Part shown: positions 7,615 through 14,708 of the stretch, in pieces
Numbering within the stretch: the first letter of the stretch is position 1
Layout: each line of letters begins with the position of its first letter
From: Alphaproteobacteria bacterium
GTDB taxonomy: Bacteria; Myxococcota_A; UBA796; GCA-2862545
Assembly: GCA_020632925.1 (NCBI GenBank)
Contig: JACKER010000007.1
Span: 496,001 to 560,000, forward strand
Length of the DNA stretch: 64,000 nucleotides
Direction: 5' to 3'
Program-made: the position numbers and the translations under genes
Notes under the pieces: model-generated
The model's database searches: none
The model's input: the letters and a program-made list of their open reading frames with translations, nothing else
What the model was told of the DNA's origin: nothing

Positions 7615-8661
7615 CTACAGTCTGGAGATCAGCGCGTCCGTGACGTCCTTCGTGCTCATGGAGCCGCCGAGCTCGCGGGTGACCTGGCCGTCGGCGAGGT
7701 TGCCGCGCACCGCGTCCTGGATCTGCGCCTCGAGCTCGGGGTGGCCGAGGTGGGTCAGCATCATGCCGCAGGCCAGCATGGTGGCGAGCGGGTTCGCGAT
7801 GCCCTGGCCCGCGATGTCCGGGGCCGAACCATGGACGGGCTCGAACAGCGACACCTTGCCCGGGTGGATGTTGCCCGAGCCCGCGAGCCCGAGCCCGCCC
7901 TGCAGCGCCGCGCCGAGGTCGGTCACGATGTCGCCGAACAGGTTGGTCGTGACGATCACGTCCAGCCGCTCCGGGGCACGCACCATCTCCATGGCGAGCA
8001 CGTCCACGTACAGGTGGAAGCTCGGGATGTCGGGGTACTCCGCCGCCACCAGCTTGAACACGCGCTGCCAGAGGTCGTGGCCGTGGCGCATCGCGTTCGC
8101 CTTGTCCGACATGCACACCGAGCGGCGCTTCTGCGCCCGGGCGTACTCGAAGGCCGCGCGGATGATCCGCTCCACGCCCTTGCGCGTGTTGATCTCCTGC
8201 TCGATCGCGACCTCGTCCTCGGTTCCGCGCTTGAACTGGCCGCCGATGCCCGTGTAAAGGCCTTCGGTGTTCTCGCGGAACACGACCATGTCGACCTCGT
8301 CGGGGCCCTTGCCCTTCAGCGGGCAGTAGCGGGCGTCGAGCAGGCGGACCGGGCGCAGGTTCACGTACAGGTCGAGCTGGAAGCGGCTGCCGAGCAGGAT
8401 GTCCTTCGCGTGGACGTTGCTCGGGACCCGGGGATCCCCGAGCGCGCCGAGCAGGATCGCGTCGAACTCGTCGCGGAAGCGCGCCATCACCTCGGGGGGC
8501 ATGGTCGTCCCGTCGCGGAGGTAGCGCTCGGCGCCGAGGTCGAAGTGCTCGAACGTCAGGCCCAGCCCGTGCTTGCCGTCGAGGTGGCGCAGGACCCGCA
8601 GGCCCTCCGGAATCACCTCGTTGCCGATGCCGTCGCCCGGGATGACCGCGATCCGCGCCAT
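7615..8661 (-). CDS. 3-isopropylmalate / isocitrate dehydrogenase family enzyme (LeuB type)
   Basis: 348 residues of the NAD(P)-dependent beta-decarboxylating dehydrogenase family. It opens with IAVIPGDGIGNEV. Other landmarks are NLRPVRLL, VVFRENTEGLY, the catalytic Lys in SDKANAMRH, the metal Asp residues in NLFGDIVTDLGA, and EPVHGSAPDIAG. The RENTEGLY loop is more like homoisocitrate/tartrate/isocitrate dehydrogenases than classical LeuB, so substrate is uncertain; the neighbouring 2-isopropylmalate-synthase-type gene favours isopropylmalate. The ATG at 8661 is preceded by GGAGG. The idi gene lies upstream on the same strand. Confidence 0.88.
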   Translation of the reverse strand: MARIAVIPGDGIGNEVIPEGLRVLRHLDGKHGLGLTFEHFDLGAERYLRDGTTMPPEVMARFRDEFDAILLGALGDPRVPSNVHAKDILLGSRFQLDLYVNLRPVRLLDARYCPLKGKGPDEVDMVVFRENTEGLYTGIGGQFKRGTEDEVAIEQEINTRKGVERIIRAAFEYARAQKRRSVCMSDKANAMRHGHDLWQRVFKLVAAEYPDIPSFHLYVDVLAMEMVRAPERLDVIVTTNLFGDIVTDLGAALQGGLGLAGSGNIHPGKVSLFEPVHGSAPDIAGQGIANPLATMLACGMMLTHLGHPELEAQIQDAVRGNLADGQVTRELGGSMSTKDVTDALISRL

Positions 8662-8704
8662 GTCTGCCTCCGCGGCCCGACCTAACAGGTTGGTCGCAGG
8701 ATCG

Positions 8705-9772
8705 TCAGGCGTCCACGCGGGCCGCCAGAGCCGTGCCGCGCGGGATCCACCGACGCAGCGCCGGGCCCACCACCAGCGGACGCGACGCGAGCTCGGACGA
8801 GCGGCCAGCACCGGCGAGCAGCGTCGCCACGCGGATCTCGTCGATCACGGTCTCGGCGGCCTGGAGCACACCCTGGCGTCCGTCGTCGACCCACGCCGTC
8901 AGGAAGGGGCGCGCGATGCCGCCCGCCGTGGCCCCGAGCGCCAGCGCCCGCCCGATGTCGAGGCCGTGCCGCACGCCGCCCGTCGCCACGATGCCCAGGC
9001 CCAGATCCGCGAGCTGCGCCACGCTCGCCGCCGTGGGGATGCCCCACTCCCAGAACAGCTCCCCGAGCCGGCGGGTGCGCGCCTTGGCCCGCAGGGTCTC
9101 CACGCCCACCCAGCTCGTCCCCCCGGCACCCGAGGTGTCCACCCAACGGACGCCCACGTCGACGAGCCGCTGGCCCACGGAGCGGGACAGGCCGCACCCC
9201 GTCTCCTTGGCGACCACCGGCACCGGCAGCTCGCGCACGAGCCGGGCGATCGTGTCGAGCCCGCCACGGAAGTCGTCGTCGCCGCCGGGTTGGATGACCT
9301 CCATCGCGGGGTTGAGGTGCACGCAGAGCGCGTCGCAGCCCGTACGCTCCACCATCGAGGCCAGCGCCGCGGTCGTCGAGGCCCGGGCCTGCACCACCCC
9401 GATGTTCCCGAGCACCACGGCGTTCGGCGCCACGTCGCGCACGGCGTACCCCGGAGCCGACGGGTCCTCGAGCAACGGTCGCATCGAGCCGAAGCCGAAG
9501 CCGATCCCGAGCTCCTCCGCCACCGACGCCAGCGCGCGGTTCACCTCCGCGGCGCGCGCCGTCCCGCCCGTCATGGCTGCGATGACCAGCGGCGCACGCA
9601 GCGTCCGGCCCACGAGCGGCGTCGACAGGTCGATCTCGGAGACGGCACGCTCCGGCAGCGCGTCGTGGACCAGATCCACCTCGTCCAACAGCGTGGTCCG
9701 CTCCTTGAACGCGACCGCGTCCGTCGCGCACAGATCCAGGTGCTCGTCCTTGCGCCGCCCGATGTCCGACAA
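8705..9772 (-). CDS. fni: type 2 (FMN-dependent) isopentenyl-diphosphate delta-isomerase
   Basis: 355 residues. It interconverts isopentenyl and dimethylallyl diphosphate using FMN, NADPH and magnesium, usually alongside the mevalonate pathway. Signatures are RRKDEHL at the N terminus, MTGGTARAAEVN, the loop around LEDPSAPG, NPAMEVIQPGG, KETGCGLSR and DTSGAGGTSW. The start is TTG at 9772 with GGAGGGAG just upstream; no ATG fits. It is divergent from the propeller lipoprotein gene across 66 bases that must hold both promoters. It implies that isoprenoid precursors here come at least partly from mevalonate. Confidence 0.93.
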   Translation of the reverse strand: MSDIGRRKDEHLDLCATDAVAFKERTTLLDEVDLVHDALPERAVSEIDLSTPLVGRTLRAPLVIAAMTGGTARAAEVNRALASVAEELGIGFGFGSMRPLLEDPSAPGYAVRDVAPNAVVLGNIGVVQARASTTAALASMVERTGCDALCVHLNPAMEVIQPGGDDDFRGGLDTIARLVRELPVPVVAKETGCGLSRSVGQRLVDVGVRWVDTSGAGGTSWVGVETLRAKARTRRLGELFWEWGIPTAASVAQLADLGLGIVATGGVRHGLDIGRALALGATAGGIARPFLTAWVDDGRQGVLQAAETVIDEIRVATLLAGAGRSSELASRPLVVGPALRRWIPRGTALAARVDA

Positions 9773-9838
9773 GGGCTCCCTCCGCGGTCGTCCTAACGTT
9801 CGGGTGACGTCGACGGCTGTTCTCGGTGATGATGAACC

Positions 9839-10879
9839 ATGCTCCAGCTCCTCCTCGCACTGGCTGCCTGCAACCCGACCTCCACCTCCGTCACCGCCGT
9901 CGACGCCGACGCCGACGCCGACGCGGATGCCGACAGCGACACGGACACGGACACCGATACCTACGGACACTCGTGGACCACGACCTGGGGACACTCCGAG
10001 GTCACCACGCCCGTGCACTCCGCGCAGCCGTTCGAGATCGACTGTGGCGCGCTGTCGAACCAGCCGGTGTCGTTCCGGACGGTGAACGGCGCCCGGGGGT
10101 ACCACGACGTCGCCATCTCGCCGACGGGCCACATCCTGGGCCAGGATCCGTCCGGCAACCTCGTCCGGGCGCTGTACATGCAGAACCCGACGGTGTTCGT
10201 CCCCAACATGAGCACCATGCAGGGCATGGACTGGCTCCCCAACGGCGACCTGGCCGTCGCGCGGGACCTCGACCGGTCGATCACGCGCGTCACCGCCCAG
10301 GGCGGGACCTCGGTCATCTCCAACAACGTGGGGGCCTACGGCGTCATCACGGGGCCCGACGGCCAGCTCTACGTCGCCAACTACGACCAGATCCTGCGGA
10401 TCGATCCGGTGTCGGGTGTGAAGACCGTGCTGCTCCAGCCGCCCGCGCAGCTCCAGCCCCGGGTCATCAACTTCAGCCCCGACTACTCCCGGATGTACAT
10501 CGGGACGATCTTCGGAAACGGGAACATCTTCTACGTGGACCTGAACCCCGATCTCACCGTGGCGTCCAACGTCCGGGTGTTCGCGACGGGCGTGGGGACC
10601 GGGTCGTACCACGACTGCCTGCAGGTGGACTACTGCGGCAACCTCTACGTCTCCGACTTCTCCACGCGCACGCTCTACAGGATCGACCCCAACGGCAACA
10701 CCAGCGTCTACCTCCCCATGACCGTGAACAACCAGTACGGGCACGGCGCGCGGTTCGGGAACGGCGTCGGTGGCTTCCGGCTCGACGCGCTGTACATGCC
10801 GCAGCCGTACCACACCAACACCGTCGCGGAGATCGTGCTGGGGGTGCCCTCGCGCACGTGGGACGGCACGCCCTTCTGA
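9839..10879 (+). CDS. secreted lipoprotein with beta-propeller-like domain
   Basis: 346 residues. The lipobox is LALAAC, with Cys at about residue 11. An acidic low-complexity linker of alternating Asp-Ala and Asp-Thr pairs follows, then a His/Thr-rich stretch. From about residue 65 there are repeated propeller-blade motifs such as ISPTGHILGQDPSGNLVRAL, GPDGQLYVANYDQILRIDP and CGNLYVSDFSTRTLYRIDPNG, as in SMP-30/NHL-type lactonases. No catalytic set was assigned. It is probably anchored to the envelope with the propeller exposed. The first gene after the divergent promoter region with fni. Confidence 0.75.
   Translation: MLQLLLALAACNPTSTSVTAVDADADADADADSDTDTDTDTYGHSWTTTWGHSEVTTPVHSAQPFEIDCGALSNQPVSFRTVNGARGYHDVAISPTGHILGQDPSGNLVRALYMQNPTVFVPNMSTMQGMDWLPNGDLAVARDLDRSITRVTAQGGTSVISNNVGAYGVITGPDGQLYVANYDQILRIDPVSGVKTVLLQPPAQLQPRVINFSPDYSRMYIGTIFGNGNIFYVDLNPDLTVASNVRVFATGVGTGSYHDCLQVDYCGNLYVSDFSTRTLYRIDPNGNTSVYLPMTVNNQYGHGARFGNGVGGFRLDALYMPQPYHTNTVAEIVLGVPSRTWDGTPF
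9900..9962 (+). repeat. in-frame GAC-rich microsatellite coding Asp-Ala/Asp-Thr linker
   Basis: Reiterated GACGCC units give way to GACACG/GACACC units. They code for the acidic Asp-Ala then Asp-Thr linker just after the lipobox. The hexanucleotide periodicity keeps frame when units are lost or gained, so linker length can vary between strains. Confidence 0.7.
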
Positions 10880-10888
10880 CAGCTGGGA

Positions 10889-10894
10889 TAGTGT
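10889..10894 (+). promoter_or_regulatory. candidate -10 box (TAGTGT), leaderless spacing
   Basis: TAGTGT ends exactly six bases before the ATG at 10901, inside a 21-base intergenic gap. A transcript starting the usual 6-7 bases after a -10 box would begin at the start codon. No Shine-Dalgarno sequence is present. No good -35 box was seen. Confidence 0.45.
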
Positions 10895-10900
10895 GTCGCG

Positions 10901-11887
10901 ATGCGTCCTCCGCAGTTCGAAGGGTTGAACGAGGTCGATGCGGCCACCGCCCGACGCCGCTTCCAGATCCATCGCGTCGAACCGGGTACGCTCCTCGTGG
11001 AGGAAGGTACCGTCGGCCGCGCGCTGCTCTGCCTGATCGAAGGGGAGCTGCAGGTCCGCGCCGGCGACACGGTCGTGGCCGTCGTGGGGCAGCCCGGCAG
11101 CCTGCTGGGCGAGACCGCGCTCTTCGAGGACAACGTCCGCACGGCTAGCGTCGTGGCGAGCGCGCCGTCGGTGGTGTGGTCGCTCGAACGCTCGGGCTAC
11201 GAGGAGCTCCGCGACACGCTCCACCCCATCACCCGAAACCTCGAGATCACGGCGATCGCCGAGCAGGTGGTGCGGCTGCACGACGTGGGCGATCGGGTGA
11301 TCGAGCTCGCGCTCGGGACCGCGCCCACGCCGCCGCCGACGGGTTTCTTCGCGGCCGTGCGCCGGCTGTTCGGGCTCGGGGGCGCGAGGCCCGCCAGCGC
11401 CGACGTCCGCAGCTGTCTGGCGCGAAGCCCGCTGTTCGCGGATGCGCCGCCGATGGTGCTCGATCTGCTCGCGCCGCGCTTCACCTCCTGGCGCTGCGAC
11501 GCGGGCACGCTGCTGTGCACCGAGGGGGAGCGCGGCGACAAGATGTTCGTGCTCGAACAGGGCGAGGTCGACGTCGTGGTGGCGGCGGGCGACGAGCCCC
11601 GCGTGGTGGCGACCCTCACGCCGGGGCAGGCCTTCGGCATGGTGTCGCTGGCCTCGGGCTCTCCGAGGATGTCGAGCTGCATCACCCGCGGGGAAGCGCT
11701 GGTGCACCAGCTGGACGCCCCCACCTGGTCGGAGCTGTCCGACGAGGTGGACATGGGCGCGAGCACCTTCCGCCGGGCGATGATCCGCGCCCTCGCGGAG
11801 CAGCTGCGACACGCCAACCAGCAGGTCGCGACCGCGATCCGCACCGGTGATCCACAGGCGCTCGACGCCGTTCGTTCGGGGATGTGA
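10901..11887 (+). CDS. protein with two cyclic-nucleotide-binding (CRP-like) domains
   Basis: 328 residues. Two cNMP-binding folds are visible, roughly residues 12-120 (EEGTVGRALLCLIEGELQV, GETALFEDNVRTASVVA) and 170-285 (TEGERGDKMFVLEQGEVDVV, GMVSLASGSPRMSSC). There is no helix-turn-helix, kinase or channel part, so any output must pass through a partner. The second domain keeps little of the phosphate-binding cassette (no GE...RA pair), so cNMP binding there is doubtful. It overlaps the next gene (TGATG), an SCP2-domain protein, suggesting they work together. Confidence 0.8.
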   Translation: MRPPQFEGLNEVDAATARRRFQIHRVEPGTLLVEEGTVGRALLCLIEGELQVRAGDTVVAVVGQPGSLLGETALFEDNVRTASVVASAPSVVWSLERSGYEELRDTLHPITRNLEITAIAEQVVRLHDVGDRVIELALGTAPTPPPTGFFAAVRRLFGLGGARPASADVRSCLARSPLFADAPPMVLDLLAPRFTSWRCDAGTLLCTEGERGDKMFVLEQGEVDVVVAAGDEPRVVATLTPGQAFGMVSLASGSPRMSSCITRGEALVHQLDAPTWSELSDEVDMGASTFRRAMIRALAEQLRHANQQVATAIRTGDPQALDAVRSGM

Positions 11888-12189
11888 TGGGGAGGAGCGC
11901 TGTCCTGGAGATGGTCGAGCGGTACGTGCCCGGGCGCGTGGACCGCGAGATCCGCTACTACTTCTCGGTCGGCGAGGATCGGTTCACGCTCGATCTCACG
12001 CCCGAGAGGGCGAGCCTGGCGCAGGGAAACCTCGGCGAGGCGCACTGTGTGATCAAGGCCCATCCCGACGTGTTCGAGGCGTTGGTGTTGCGCGGCAAGG
12101 TGCCGGGCCCGCTGGACATCGCCCGCGGCCGGTTCAAGACGAACGACGTGGCCCTGCTCAAGCTCCTGGGCGACTGCTTCCGCCGCTGA
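11887..12189 (+). CDS. SCP2 sterol-transfer-like domain protein
   Basis: 100 residues. The YYFSVGEDRFTLDLTPERAS segment, followed by the pattern ending in a helix over VALLKLLGDCFR, resembles the SCP2 lipid-binding fold (an isolated single domain). Family members bind lipids in a hydrophobic tunnel; no ligand can be named. The ATG at 11887 overlaps the stop of the double-CNB gene; GTG at 11884 is an alternative. Probably co-translated with that gene. Confidence 0.65.
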   Translation: MGRSAVLEMVERYVPGRVDREIRYYFSVGEDRFTLDLTPERASLAQGNLGEAHCVIKAHPDVFEALVLRGKVPGPLDIARGRFKTNDVALLKLLGDCFRR

Positions 12190-12201
12190 CGCCCCGTCGG
12201 G

Positions 12202-12207
12202 TAGGAT
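12202..12207 (+). promoter_or_regulatory. candidate -10 box (TAGGAT), leaderless spacing
   Basis: TAGGAT ends seven bases before the ATG at 12215. Its position overlaps the earlier in-frame ATG at 12206, which argues for 12215 as the real start. Confidence 0.4.
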
Positions 12208-12214
12208 GGCCGCC

Positions 12215-13864
12215 ATGGCCGACCTCGCCCAGCTCTCCTCGACCGATCGCGGCTTCCTGACCTGGGTCGCGGGCATGGCCCGGGAGCCGCTGGACGAGGT
12301 GTGGGACCGGCTGCTGTCCGCGTCCTCGTCGGGTTCGGAAGTCGGGACCGAGGTGGTGGACGGCCACCTGGTGACGCTGGATCTGAGCCCGCTGAACCTG
12401 GCCATGCGCTGGGCCGTGGGCGAGGAGCGCCGCATCTCGCCGCCGCTTGGTGGCCTCGATCGGCTTCGGTCGCTGGACGTGAGCGGGCTCGGCCTGAACG
12501 CGCTCGACATGGCCTCGCTGCCGGCGCTCGAAGAGCTGCGGTGCGCGGACAACCGGATCCAGGAGCTGGATCTGTCCGCGAACACCGCGCTGAAGCGACT
12601 GGACTGCTCGGGCAACGAGCTGATGGTGCTCGACCTCCGGGAGAACGCCGCCCTCGAGGAGGTCGTGTGCGCCGGCAACGGGCTGGGCGTGCTGGTCCTG
12701 CCCCCGGGGTCGGGTCCATTGCGCCACCTCGACTGTTCGCGCAACCAGCTCATGGTCCTGGAGCTCGGCGATCGCCCGGCGTTGCGGGTGGTCCGCGCGT
12801 TCCGGAACGCGCTCGTCCGCTTCCAGGCCGGCACCGTCGACGGGTTGCAGGAGCTCGATCTCGGGCGCAACGACCTGTCCGAGCTGGCCTGTGGCGCGAT
12901 GCCGGGGTTGACCGAGCTCTCTCTCGGCCGCAACCAGCTGGCCGAGCTCGATCTGTCCCCGTTCCCCGCCCTGCGGGTCCTGCGGTGCCACAAGAACTGG
13001 CTCGCGCGGCTCGATCTCGGACCGTGCCCGGAGCTGCGTCTCGTCGACGTGCACGCCAACCAGCTCGAGCGGATCGGGCTGTCGGGCTGCGGTGCGCTCG
13101 AGGAGCTCCAGATCGCCGAGAATCGGCTGCGCGAGCTCCACCTCGACGGGCTGGCCCGCCTCCTGATCCTGAACGCCAGCCAGAACGGGCTCACGTCGCT
13201 GTCGCTCGGCGGCGCACCCTCACTCGTCCAGCTGGACGTGTCCCACGCCTCGCTGACCCAGCTCGACCCGTCCACGGCACCGCGCCTCGTCGACCTGCGG
13301 TGCGACGGCAACCCGATCGAGCGGCTGGACATCACCGGCAACCCGGACCTCGTTCGCCTGCGCACCCGGGATGGGGAGCGGGGGCCGGAGGTCGAGGCGA
13401 CGCCGGTGCAGCGGCGCCTGCTCGGTGAGCTTCGGGCGGTGCACGACCTGGGCACCCGAGCGACCGAGATCGAACAGATGGACGCGTTCGAGCTGCACGA
13501 GCTCGCCGTCACGATGGAGGGTCGGGACACGGAGGAGCGCCTGTTGCGCATCGTCCGCGCCCCCGCCTGCGATCTCGGGACGGCGCTGATGATCTACTGG
13601 ACCAGCTCGCCCCACTACTACCTTCGGTACGCGGACCGCGAGTCGGTCACCGACTACGAACGGCTCGGGTGGGACCTGCTGGCCACGATCGAGCAGCGGG
13701 TGGCGGACGGGTCCTACACCCACCGCCAGATCCGCTTCGATCCTCGGGACGACCGCCAGACCCGTTCGGTCCGCGGCGTCGACTGGACGGTGGACGACCG
13801 CATCGTGCGCGTCCCCGCCCAGCGCTCGATCCCCGAGGCGATGCTCCGACCCTCCTGGCAGTGA
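12215..13864 (+). CDS. leucine-rich-repeat protein with C-terminal DUF4274-like domain
   Basis: About 549 residues, without a signal peptide, so probably cytoplasmic. From about residue 75 to 385 there are some 15 leucine-rich repeats of 20-21 residues of the bacterial type (LRCADNRIQELDLS, LDCSGNELMVLDL and so on), giving a solenoid for protein binding. The last ~140 residues form a separate domain including ACDLGTALMIYW, which resembles DUF4274; function unknown. The start was chosen at 12215 rather than 12206 because a -10-like box covers the earlier ATG. It follows the SCP2 gene by 25 bases but may have its own promoter. Confidence 0.75.
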   Translation: MADLAQLSSTDRGFLTWVAGMAREPLDEVWDRLLSASSSGSEVGTEVVDGHLVTLDLSPLNLAMRWAVGEERRISPPLGGLDRLRSLDVSGLGLNALDMASLPALEELRCADNRIQELDLSANTALKRLDCSGNELMVLDLRENAALEEVVCAGNGLGVLVLPPGSGPLRHLDCSRNQLMVLELGDRPALRVVRAFRNALVRFQAGTVDGLQELDLGRNDLSELACGAMPGLTELSLGRNQLAELDLSPFPALRVLRCHKNWLARLDLGPCPELRLVDVHANQLERIGLSGCGALEELQIAENRLRELHLDGLARLLILNASQNGLTSLSLGGAPSLVQLDVSHASLTQLDPSTAPRLVDLRCDGNPIERLDITGNPDLVRLRTRDGERGPEVEATPVQRRLLGELRAVHDLGTRATEIEQMDAFELHELAVTMEGRDTEERLLRIVRAPACDLGTALMIYWTSSPHYYLRYADRESVTDYERLGWDLLATIEQRVADGSYTHRQIRFDPRDDRQTRSVRGVDWTVDDRIVRVPAQRSIPEAMLRPSWQ

Positions 13865-13882
13865 TCGCCAGGAGACCGGAGC

Positions 13883-14257
13883 TCACATGCAGGTGCCCAT
13901 GGTGCCGCAGGCCTGGATCCCGGTGAGATCCGGGCCGTACTCGCCGCACTTGATGGCGTCCGCCATGCACTGGTAGTACTTCGCCGGCGCGTCACACGGC
14001 ATCATGTTGAGTGCGTCCGGGCAGGTCTGGCTGGCGTCCTGCTTGGCCGCGTCGGGCAGGCAGGAGTTCATCTTCTCCACGTACGCCTTGCAGGCCGTGA
14101 CGTTGTCGCCCTTGGCGCCGCCACCGCCGCCGCTCTTCGGCGCCGCCTCGGCCCCACCACCGCCGCCGTCGACGGCCGGCATGTCCATGCCCTCCATCAT
14201 CCCGCCGCAGGCCAGGCTCGTCGCGACCACCACACCCAGAAGCATCCACCGACGCAT
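13883..14257 (-). CDS. small Cys-rich lipoprotein
   Basis: 124 residues. A signal peptide ends in lipobox TSLAC (Cys at 17). A Gly-rich low-complexity linker follows, then a compact C-terminal domain with many Cys residues (TACKAYVEKMNSCL, QTCPDALNMMPC, YYQCMADAIKC, IQACGTMGTC) spaced like disulfide-bonded helices. No family recognised, though such small lipoproteins are frequent in myxobacterial genomes. Convergent with the LRR gene, 18 bases apart. Envelope location is inferred. Confidence 0.7.
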   Translation of the reverse strand: MRRWMLLGVVVATSLACGGMMEGMDMPAVDGGGGGAEAAPKSGGGGGAKGDNVTACKAYVEKMNSCLPDAAKQDASQTCPDALNMMPCDAPAKYYQCMADAIKCGEYGPDLTGIQACGTMGTCM

Positions 14258-14264
14258 GTTGTCC

Positions 14265-14281
14265 CCCGCATCAGAAGCGGG
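14265..14281. promoter_or_regulatory. inverted repeat upstream of the small lipoprotein gene
   Basis: CCCGC-ATCAGAA-GCGGG forms a 5-bp perfect stem just before the minus-strand start at 14257. It could be an operator or a hairpin at the 5' end of the transcript. The rest of 14258-14339 also contains GACGCC-G-GGCGTC (14329-14341) across the stop of the upstream gene, a possible weak terminator. Confidence 0.3.
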
Positions 14282-14339
14282 CGTGTAGTCACCCGTTCGC
14301 GGGCGCGACGCCAGTCCGGCAGACGTCGGACGCCGGGCG

Positions 14340-14708
14340 TCAGGGGGTCTCGATGCCGAACCAACCGTTGAGCATCAGCGGCCAGGCCACGTCGTAGAAG
14401 CCCATCCCCATCAGCACCGTCTGGAGCACGAAGGCCGCCGTCGCGAGCATCACGAGCAACACCGCGAGCGCTCGGAACGCACGTAGCACGCCCTGCTGGC
14501 TCACCGGCAGGAACCCGGCCTCGACCCGCTGCAGGTCCCGCTCCGTCACGAGCCAGGCCGACAGCAACAACAGCCCACCCGGGATGGTCGAGCACGCCAG
14601 CCCCAGCGCGGTCGTGATCACGCCGGCGCTCATCAACACCAGGATCAGCGCCAGCCTCGGCTTCGCCGCCGTGCCTCCGCTCCCGAACAGCTCGTCGACG
14701 TCGCTCAT
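14340..14708 (-). CDS. small three-helix membrane protein, unknown
   Basis: 122 residues. A short polar N terminus (MSDVDELFGSGG) is followed by three predicted membrane helices (around LALILVLMSAGVITTALGL, GLLLLSAWLV, and the LAVLLVMLATAAFVLQTVL stretch). The family is not recognised. The ATG overlaps the plsB stop (ATGA), so it is translated with plsB and may assist membrane-lipid synthesis, but that is only from context. Confidence 0.65.
   Translation of the reverse strand: MSDVDELFGSGGTAAKPRLALILVLMSAGVITTALGLACSTIPGGLLLLSAWLVTERDLQRVEAGFLPVSQQGVLRAFRALAVLLVMLATAAFVLQTVLMGMGFYDVAWPLMLNGWFGIETP

Noticed and set aside
8705..11812. 1035-codon minus-strand frame running through the propeller and cNMP-binding genes
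   Set aside because: Only its last 355 codons are a gene (the IPP isomerase); the rest is antisense to well-supported plus-strand genes.
12206..12214. ATG at 12206 as LRR protein start
   Set aside because: It overlaps a -10-like box; the ATG at 12215 has better spacing and loses only three residues.
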